NCBI GenBank assembly: GCA_032358165.1
Contig: JAALGY010000036.1
Location: forward strand, 1,240,001 to 1,304,000
DNA length: 64,000 nt
Direction of reading: 5' to 3'
Source of the DNA: Diplosphaera chodatii
Lineage: Eukaryota; Chlorophyta; Trebouxiophyceae; Prasiolales; Stichococcaceae
How positions within the stretch are numbered: position 1 is the stretch's first letter; each line of letters opens with the position of its first letter. The notes under the pieces are model-generated. The model was not told where the DNA came from, made no database searches, and worked only from the letters and a program-made list of their open reading frames with translations. Positions 55,805 through 64,000 of this stretch are shown piece by piece. A program made the position numbers and the translations under genes.

Positions 55805-58800
55805 ATGGCCAGGTTTTCGGTGAATGTGCAGCCGCAGCGCAGGATCAATGCTGCCTCCATCGCAGCAGCTGCGGCTGCCGTGTCAGCTTTCGCAGCCTGC
55901 TACTACCTGATCATCTCCCCTTCGTGGCCCATCCGGGCTAATCTGCATGCCATCAATCTTCCCAAGGTGTTTCCGCAGGTCGTGATCGTTGACACCTTGT
56001 GCACACAGGGGCTGTGCAGATTGTGTCATAATCAGCGCAACCTGCCATCAGCCTTAGTGCAATCTCTGAGGCGCCTTGCCCACGCTGCAGTTTGCGAGAC
56101 GCTCCTACACTTCAGCTGCAATCCCCGCACCACAGCGGCTGCACTATGGGAATCGCACCTCCGCACTTGACGAGCCTTGGCAGGCGGACTTCGCCTTTGC
56201 GGTGTCGACCGGCTCCCTGACCGCGCAGCGCCGTGTGCCGCTGCAACAGCTGACCATGTTCACCTACTCGATCCGCAACTTCATCCTGATCGGCGCCGGC
56301 GCAGACCCAGGTGCCAATTCCCTGCTTGGCATCACAATGCTGTGCCTACAAAAGTAAACAGCATACCTCTCGTACTCGAGAGCATCTTGCCAGCTCCTGG
56401 GCAACCTACTGTGACCCTCGGAGCATAGGCTGATGTCCTGCCAGCATGCGCCTGCCCACTGTTGCTCGGGATCCTGGCTGCAGGGCACAGCGCGGATCTG
56501 CCCATCATCGACGTGGCGACGCCGGCGCGGCAGCGGCTCGACGCACTGCATGCGGAGCTGGAGCAGAGAGCAGCCGCCAACAGCAGCGCCGCAGGCAGCG
56601 CCGAAGGCAGCGGCGCAGCAGCTGTCGATGATCAGGCCGCTGGCCAACAGCAGGTCGGAGAGCAGCGGGCAGCAGGGCCGACCAACAGCACAGGTGCACA
56701 GGACATCGCCGCTGCGGCCGCTGCTCAGGCGGAACGGCAGCCGCCAAGGCGGCGTCTGCTACCTGGGCCAAGGCGGCGTCTGCTATCTGGGCTGCAGCAG
56801 CATCCGCTCTGGCGATCCTGGCTCAGTCGACGACCCAGCAATGCAGCAGCACAGCACAGCAGGCAGGCACAACGACCTGAGCACAGGCGAAAGCTGCAGT
56901 ACCAACGAAAACGCAGGCGAAGGCTGCACCAGGCAGCAGCGCTCCGCCTGCAGCCAAGGCAGCATGCCGTCACCGTCGTTCACCCGACAGCGCAGCCACC
57001 AATAGACACCAGCAGCGGGATGTCAGGACGGCGCCTTGCATGGGTCAGCACAGATGGCGCCGGACAGGCCATGAACAGGTGACAGCAGAGAGTGCTTTGT
57101 TCGAGGATGGATCACCAGGGTTTGCCGCTGTACAGTAAGGGCGCATCAGGTCGTTGAACAGCGACCGCTGGGCTGGCCGCAGTTGCGCAACGAGAAACCG
57201 TGCCTGCCTGCCAGGTACAAGGGTGTGCCAGGCCTGCAGGCGCTGTACCAGGCATTCCCGGACGCCAAGTGGTACATCATGATTGGTGCGTGCCTGATAC
57301 ACTGCGATTCTGCTGGTGCATGGTGACGACCCACTGCAACTGCCCTTGTGTGACATTTCTTGCTGTTCTTGCAGAAAGCTGTCGAACGCGGATAGTTGGG
57401 CTGAATGTTGTCATCTCTGTATGGCAGATGACGACACGTACTTCTTCATGCACAACTTCCGGGACTTCATAGCACAGTGGGATCACAATGCCGTGCACTA
57501 CTTTGGCAACACCATGAAGTATGAGACGGCCAGCAACCCGCACACAGGTATGCCCTCTGCCAACTGTGGTGAATGATGCAACCGATATCCTGCTCGGGTT
57601 GCATGCCACCAGCGCGCCCTGCACGCTGCAGGTGAGGTTTTTCAGGAGGGGCACTTCGCACATGGCGGTGAGGGCATCATTGTGTCCAGGTGGGCATTGA
57701 GAACATGACACGATCACAGAGTGGTGATCTTAATGCTGCTGGCAGCGCTAAAAGTACTGAGCATCGTGCAACCGAGATGCAGCCACAGAGGACAGTCCAA
57801 CTCGCCCCACAGCCATTTTTTCGCCATTCGAGATGTCAGCCACATGTGCAACTGCCGGCACGCAATGACCATCACAGACTGTAGCCGTACGATGACTTCC
57901 GCTGAGTGTCGTCACGTGGGCGTGGTGCAGGGCCGCCATGCGGCGCTTTGCGGACATGTACGGTCAGTGCGTGGACAGAGTGCTGGAGTCGGGCTTTGGC
58001 GTGTACACCGACACCCAGATCGCGCTGTGCATGCGGCTGGCGGGCGTGGAGGTAAGTTGAAATAGTAGCAAAGAAAACGAACATTTTCAAGAAATGATAA
58101 GTTATTATTTTATTTACACCTTGCTGCTGTTGCTGCTGTGCTGCTGCTCGTGACAGGCATATACAGCGCATGGTTCGGTGCCTGTGCCTGCCTTCAACCC
58201 GAGCAACCATACCCACTGACCGGCCAGCACTTTCTGCTGCACCTCGACATTCCTCGCTGGTGTCAGGCGCTTCTTTATTGCTGTCTTGTGCAGTACAACA
58301 AGACGGCGCTGCTGTTCAACCACTTCCTCATCAACGACCCCCCGGGCCTCATCACTGCAGACCAGGCCAGTTCCCCCGAACGCCTGCCACCTGCTGATGC
58401 ACCACCTCCACCAACCGCTGCTGCATAACTCCTGTACCCAGCCCTCGTTCTACTTGTGGCAACTTAGCATGTGCATGCCCCTGTTCCAGGACCTTTTCTG
58501 CTATGAGCACATGTCCCGGAACCCTGCTGCAGGCCGGGCGGCAGTGGCCGCTGCAGGACCCGTGCAGCCGGCCGCTCAGCGTGCACCACCTGCAGCCGGA
58601 GCACATGCAGGCGCTGTATGACGCCGAGTCGGCCGCCCCAGGGTGGGTTGTGCTGTGTATTTGACAACGTGATGGACCCTCGAAACATGTCTCACAGACA
58701 TCTTCCCTGCGCCATGCCACCTGTCGGTATGTCAAGTTGGTCTGTTAATCCAGACATCCAGGTGCCAGGCGGCTCTGACACGATCGACCCACATCTGTTC

Positions 58801-59523
58801 AAACTCGGCGGCTTTGCTGCAGGCTGCGGCCGACATACGAGGATGTGTGGCGGGCGATACGCCGCAACTTCGTGACAGAGGCCCTGGAGCGAACACTGCG
58901 GGTCCCGGACGTGTGGATCGTTGGCGATCCCCAGGATGTCGTGCAGACGGACAGCGCCGATGCCTGCGAGGTGAGCAAGGCTGCAGTGAACAGTCGTGCC
59001 TACAGCCGGCCGCATCTCCTCCACCTCCGACGCTACGAGCAGCTCCAGCTGGTGCCCAACCGTCTACAGGTTCACACTATGCCTACTGGGTGCACAGGCT
59101 TGGCAGCCTACAGCTTACTCATTCAGTTGTAAAAGGATTTAGTTCTTCCACGAAAGCTTAGGAGAATGCTAATTGCCGTAGTGCAACCCTCATGAGGGCT
59201 CCCGTGCATGAACCGCAACGTTTTGCCCACGTGCAGGCAGCATGCGAGACGCGGCCGGGCGGTGTCGCCTGGCAGTGGGGCGACGACGGCGGCAAGACAT
59301 GCAGGCTGCATGATGGGTGAGACGCTGAGCCCTACCCGCATGTGGCAGACACAGTGCAGCGTCTCAGTGGATGCAGCATTGCTCAGCGTGGTGAGCACTG
59401 CCGTGCAGGTGGCACCAGCTGCAGGCCTTGGAGGATGCTCGCAAGGGCGAACTTGTGTGTGGCGCCCTGCTGCACCGGTTCGTGTGCAACCAGACAGCGA
59501 GCCCAGGGTCTGTGCCAGCATAA
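55805..59523 (+). CDS. GT31/Fringe-like glycosyltransferase, type II membrane protein with PAN-like tail
   Basis: Predicted Golgi beta-1,3-glycosyltransferase. Exon 55805-55966 gives a short cytosolic tail and an anchor (ASIAAAAAAVSAFAACYYLI). Further exons: 56091-56310, 56484 to at least 56693, 57150-57285, 57428-57547, 57632-57689, 57931-58051, 58294-58365, 58533-58642, 58823-58970, 59237-59316, 59409-59523. The splice at 57285/57428 builds KWYIMIDDDTYFFMHNF, the DxD metal/nucleotide-sugar site. Then come HFAHGGEGIIVSR-AAMRRF and GVYTDTQIALCMRLAGV, and RPLSVHHLQPEHMQALY, all Fringe-like. The C-terminal CETRPGGVAWQWGDDG-KTCRL resembles a PAN/apple-type fragment. Exon structure between 56694 and 57149 is unresolved: the stalk is Ala/Gln-rich with a duplicated 24-mer. 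The intron after 58365 appears to start with GC. Confidence 0.78.
56743..56790 (+). repeat. Two tandem 24-base units
   Basis: GCCAAGGCGGCGTCTGCTAC plus CTGG at 56743-56766 recurs at 56767-56790 with one change (T for C). It lies in the stalk/intron region of the glycosyltransferase gene. Confidence 0.9.
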
Positions 59524-59914
59524 GCATATCAAGTGTACTCAGGGGATCAGCAGGTTCAGTAGTGGGTCAGGCGAGGTGGTCGAGTGGAGGGGTAGCTGAG
59601 ATGTTGAGTATCAGTAGAACCTTTGTCATCAGGTATTTGTTCAGTCTGCTGCGAGCAGTAGGTGCGCAACTCGAAGTGAACAATGCCTCTTCCTGTGGGG
59701 CTGATTCGTTGAGAGTGCAGAAGACACACTGGAAGGGTTGCAATACTGCAATCTGATGAATGAGACCTCTGAGCAGTGTGCAAACAAAATCAACAGCTGA
59801 CAGGAGTTTGGTGGCCGACAGCTGCACACGTCAGCCAGCTATATCTAGCGCGCCTGCATCAATGCACCACAAGCAACAACCAGCTTGTCCGCGGCACAGC
59901 AACACGATTCCACG
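59524..59914. other. Convergent 3' flank glycosyltransferase / DEP1
   Basis: A 391-base spacer between convergent stops. Nothing further is recognised. Confidence 0.4.
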
Positions 59915-62900
59915 TCATTGCTCCAGCAGCTCTGCCATGGAGTAGATGATGCGCTGGGTCGGCAAACCCGCCGCCGGCAGCAGCTTGTTGCCCGGCCGCA
60001 CCGTCAGCGCCACCTGCGCAGGGTCACCTCAACACTGTTTGTGTCATGATTCTTACTTCTCCCTCCATCCCGTGGTGTGCTACACAACCATAACAAGGCG
60101 CCTAGCTTGGGCTAGAAGGGTTTGGATCACAACAATGGTCGCAGAGCAGGCCGATCTGCCGGCAGAAATGCCAGCAAGAGTGACTGCTGCGCTCTAAGGT
60201 CAGGGACGACCAATACCTGCCAGCCGGCAGCGACCGCCGCCTCCGCCTCGTGCACGTTGTCCGTGGCGAACAGGATGTCGGCCGGCGCGTCGGTGCCCAG
60301 CGACAGCGCGATGTTGTCATAGCTGCCGGGTTCCACCTGCAGTAAGGCGCTCCTTCATGTGAGGCATGCGCAGCACCATGGCGCTCAAGTAGAGCTGGCT
60401 TCAGACTGCAGTGTGAAAAGACCCTGAAGTGTGAAGCACCCTGTTCTCATATGCCTGATTTATGGTGGCAGCAGGGCAGGGCTTGCAGATGCCACCGAAG
60501 CGTGCCCTTGAGGTCAAGTGCATCTGTTGACATGCGTGTCGAGCACTGTCAGTACCTTTGAACCTGAGCTGGTGTCGAAGAAGCCGCTGAGGTGCGCCCG
60601 CAGGTCGCCGTCCGCCGTGTGGCCGAACAGGTCCCGCTGGGCCGCCCTGCAGGCGCCAAAGCAACGGTGATGGTGCTGGAGGACATGTATGGAGGCCGTG
60701 TCTGGCGACATCCTCTGCACCCAGCCCTCAAATGCCTGCCGACATGCCGGCAGCATGCGTGTCTGACGACAGCCGCCGTCGCAGCAGGCTGCTGGACATG
60801 CCCATGGCTACCAGCTGGTCTGCAGGAAGCCTGCTAGCCTGGCATGAGTCGGTGTCCACCCAAAGGTGCGATGGCTCAAATGCTCTGACCTGACCTCCGC
60901 TGCAACAAGTTCTGTTGTTCCGTCCTTGCCTGCTGCCGCTGGAGTAGATGTAGGACTTGATGCCCATGGAGTGCCAGCGCGCCAGTGCAGGAGCCACGTC
61001 CGGGTACATCTTGGCCTGCAGCGCGCCCGACGCAAAGCCGCCGTGCCAGATGTGGCCCTGCAGTGGGCTGCGGACGTCAGAGGAGAGCAGCCACCCATGG
61101 TCAGCCTGTTTGGCACCTGCTGCCGTGTGCACAACCCAGGAAGCTCCCATCGTGTCGCGCGCCGTCACCGTGCAACTGCAACATAGCTTCCTTCTGGCAT
61201 TCACCATGGTCTACCATACTTTCAAGCACATAACCCCTTCGGAGCAACGCAAATACCTGCAGCGACTTGAGCGCTTGGGTCTTTCTGTCGGCTGCCATGT
61301 CCGCCTGTGCAGCCGTGACCACCGCCGCAATGACGGCTGCCTTGTCGGCGCTGGCGGCTGGGGCAGCGTCCCCCATCTGAATCATATGACACGACAGTCT
61401 AGGACGTGCATACTGAAGATGGCGAACAGGGAGACCACATTGGCAGACTCTGGTGAAGGGCGGTGCACACAGAAGCGTGGGTGGTTTCGGATGTGATTGA
61501 TGCCGCTGTGCGTGAGCCTGCGGGTGGCTGGTCGGTTGGCGTGCACCTGCTCGCGGAACAGCTGAACGTCCTTCTGCGTGTCGGCGCTGTCATAGGTCGC
61601 CTCCAGGTGCGACTGCAGACGCTCCGCAGCGTATGGGAACAGCACCTGCGCAGGTAGACGACAGTTTTTCCTGCTTCATTACGTCCGCCTCCAAGCGAAA
61701 CAGCCCTGAAGTTGGTAGACCCTTAGACAGTGGCCTGTGAACGCAGGTGCTGGACACAAAGCAGCCCGTCAAGCTCCAGTTTGCACATGTGGGTCAGAGC
61801 TCACCAAGAAAGCACCAGTGTAGGGATGCCGACACACCTCTGTCACGAAGGAGATGGGCGCCACGGTGCCCTCAACGTCCAGCACGATGGCCGCCGGCAG
61901 CTTAGCTGTCTTCTGCCGCTTGGCGCTCCGAGCGCCGTCACCTGCGCAGCGGGGCAGTGCTGCCTGGTGAGCTGCACGAATGCAGATGTGGACACACAGG
62001 CAGGCGTTGTGTCCACTGTCATGCAGGACCTCTAAGTTTGCAGAATCTACACATGCATGAGGTACCAGGTGCAAGGGCAGCGGCTCACACAGATGGCAGG
62101 TACATACCTGCATGCCCATTGGCCTGCTGCTGGCCCGTGACAGGCTGCGGCACGACGGGCGACGGCTTGGAGGTGTCGATGCCGAGCGAGCGCAGCTTGA
62201 TGGCGCACTCGAACAGGTAGTCGTAGCACTCGGCCTGCGGCGCATCACATGGCCGCTTGGATGTTTGCATCCTGGCCTTGGCTACTGGTCTGTGTTACAT
62301 GCCCAGCGCCATGCCTGCACACAACTTGAGGGATATGTTGTTGATGAAAGCTCACGGCCCAGTAACATGGCAGTATTGTAGCTGGGGCCACCCATAGGCT
62401 GACATGCAGTGTGCTGCTGGACAAGACATGGCGCAACGAACATGCGGAGGCCCACCTGTGACTTGGCTGCGACCCAGTTCGGGCCCCACACGTAGATGCC
62501 GTGCCGGCGCACCAGCACCGCGGACGACCTGGGATACGCCTTGATGGCGGCCTGCGCCGTGCACCCCACGCATGTCAAACTGACACGATACCAGCAGGCA
62601 TATCAAGGTTTGCACTGGCATCATGGTCGCCGGGCCTGCCTGATGACATCAACAAGCCTCGCAACACCACATGACACCCACAGGCTGCCTGGTGGGCACG
62701 TGAGGCTGTGGCTGTCACCTGCAGGCGATCTGTCAGCTCGCACTCTCGCGCCGTGTTCTCGATGATCGGCACCACGCAGTCGTCGTAGAAGCCGTGGCCC
62801 GCAATGCCCTGGAGCGAGCCGACAGCAGGCTCTCAGGGCCAGCACTCGGTGCTCCCTGCCTCCTCAACGTATGGTGCCCAACCCAACGATTGCCACTCTG

Positions 62901-63677
62901 CTGCGCATGTGCGCACGGGAGGCGTCAGGTGGCGCCACGCACCTTGACCATCTCCAGCTGCGTGACGTGGAACTCCGTGGCGCGCTCGTCCAGCATCGTC
63001 GCCATGACGGCGTTGGTGGAGTGGCTGTGCAGCACCGCGCCCGCGCCCCGCAGCTGGAATGCCTGCAGAACCAACGCGACGTGCTTTGTGCTAGGGCCTG
63101 GCCATGCCGGGCTGTCTCAGCACATGTCAACTGTCGCAGTGCGGTGAGCGAGGCGCCGCATGGGGTCTCGCATGGAACCTGGTAGCCACAATACGCAATG
63201 AGCCATGAGGTAGACGAAACGGCTCGCATCTTGCACGGGGCTGTGCTGCTTACCGAGAGGAACAGCGGCGCGCACTCCGTGAGCTTGGGCGCCTTGTACG
63301 GCGGCGGCCGCGCTGACGGCGCCTGCTGCACGGCGCCCTCGCGGTCCAGCACGAACATGTCGGTCGGCGCCATGCGCTCCTTGGGCACTCCTGCAGGGTT
63401 GACGACAAAGTGCATGCATGATGGGCGTGAACCTCGCTCTGCACAGCAGCATATCGACCCACGCCGGCACTCCTGGAGAGGCACATGCCAGAGTTTGTAT
63501 GACAGCATCTGTACGCATGCAGCCATGTGTCACACCTGAGGGCGCCATGACGATTGTGCCGCTGCCGTCGGCAACCTGGATGGACATGCCGCCGCCCGTG
63601 CCCGACACCCAGCCCTGCTTATAGTACTCGGCGCACAGCTCGCATATCAGCTCCTTCGCCTCCTGTATCGTGCCCAT
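59915..63677 (-). CDS. DEP1: DEP1: methylthioribulose-1-phosphate dehydratase / enolase-phosphatase E1
   Basis: Bifunctional cytosolic enzyme of the methionine salvage cycle, the MtnB-MtnC fusion typical of plants. Exons: 63677-63536, 63390-63254, 63062-62943, 62808-62719, 62551-62456, 62234-62108, 61941-61838, 61645-61547, 61376-61257, 61057-60930, 60646-60556, 60336-60217, 60013-59915; phases close, 490 aa, near the plant length. MtnB half (class II aldolase fold): [20 protein letters not shown], the zinc pair in LHSHSTNAV, and [13 protein letters not shown]. MtnC half (HAD): nucleophile motif [55 protein letters not shown], and [15 protein letters not shown] Gln/Pro-rich linker ([17 protein letters not shown]) joins the halves. 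The intron after 60930 begins GCAAGG; conservation of SSGSR-AAQ confirms this junction. Confidence 0.95.
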
Positions 63678-64000
63678 GCTGGCCTGCTGTGGTGCAGCTG
63701 GGTAACCGATCCGGGTGGCTGGGCAGGCAGCTGGGGTGCCAGCGCAAATGCTGCAGCACGTGCGTGCTCGTCCTCTGTCAGGCAAGCGTCATGATCATAC
63801 CAGTGGCTAGAACCTCGCTGCTTCGAGGCTCGAGGCGTCAGTTTGCAAGACTGGCTTGAGAGATGCTTTGGGCATGACTGATGCTCGGATGCAGCAGCTG
63901 CTTCCGAGCACAAGTCAGTTTCACGCTACGATCCGCGCTCAACCACTGCGTTCGCGGAGAGGTGATACAGCTGTACGCCAGTTTGATGTGAAGATCACAC
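63678..64000. promoter_or_regulatory. DEP1 upstream region
   Basis: The last 323 bases lie upstream of the DEP1 ATG and should hold its promoter. The minus frame stays open above the ATG but has no earlier ATG. No TATA box is evident. Confidence 0.4.

Overview
The window reads as nuclear DNA of a unicellular green alga, most likely a trebouxiophyte (Chlorella- or Coccomyxa-like). That assignment is inference. It rests on GC-rich sequence, very intron-rich genes (exons mostly 40-250 bases, introns mostly 100-300 bases, donors often GTGCG rather than GTAAG), no operons or Shine-Dalgarno spacing, and a plant-lineage gene set: an NDC1-type NAD(P)H dehydrogenase, a DUF2358-SOUL protein, a fused MtnB-MtnC enzyme and a MOS2/GPKOW protein. 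Gene models were built by hand from frame, splice phase and recalled family motifs. Where phases close across every junction the exon list should be close to exact; unresolved places are stated.

Layout, left to right. 1-0.9 kb: 3' end of a leucine-zipper protein (+). 1.9-3.4 kb: CCCH zinc-finger/RGG protein (-). 3.7-6.5 kb: Rpr2/RPP21-type RNase P/MRP subunit with a very long Ala/Gln-rich tail (-). 7.2-9.6 kb: nucleoporin NUP35 (-). 10.4-14.4 kb: KLHDC4-like kelch protein with an IQ-like insert (+). 14.8-18.3 kb: CDC20 (-). 18.5-20.3 kb: TLDc protein (+). 20.5-24.3 kb: MOS2/GPKOW splicing factor (-). 25.1-28.8 kb: NDC1 (+). 29.5-32.7 kb and 33.1-37.6 kb: two divergent vWA paralogues with prion-like N-termini (-,+). 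38.6-40.9 kb: trypsin-like protease (+). 41.6-44.2 kb: HBP5-like SOUL protein (-). 45.0-47.6 and 49.1-54.8 kb: two tandem receptor-like kinases (+), the first intronless, the second with 18 introns. 55.8-59.5 kb: GT31/Fringe-like glycosyltransferase (+). 59.9-63.7 kb: DEP1 of the methionine salvage pathway (-).

The genes do not form one pathway. Several are core housekeeping functions (RNase P, nuclear pore, APC/C activation, spliceosome, methionine salvage), packed head-to-head or tail-to-tail with 0.2-1.5 kb between them. The lineage-specific part is the vWA pair plus the two kinases and the modified protease and glycosyltransferase. I found no tRNA, rRNA, transposon or CRISPR array. The clearest oddities are the tail on the RNase P subunit, a probable one-base frameshift in the second vWA gene, an intronless kinase next to its intron-rich paralogue, a 75-base duplication across that kinase's stop codon, and three introns that appear to start with GC.
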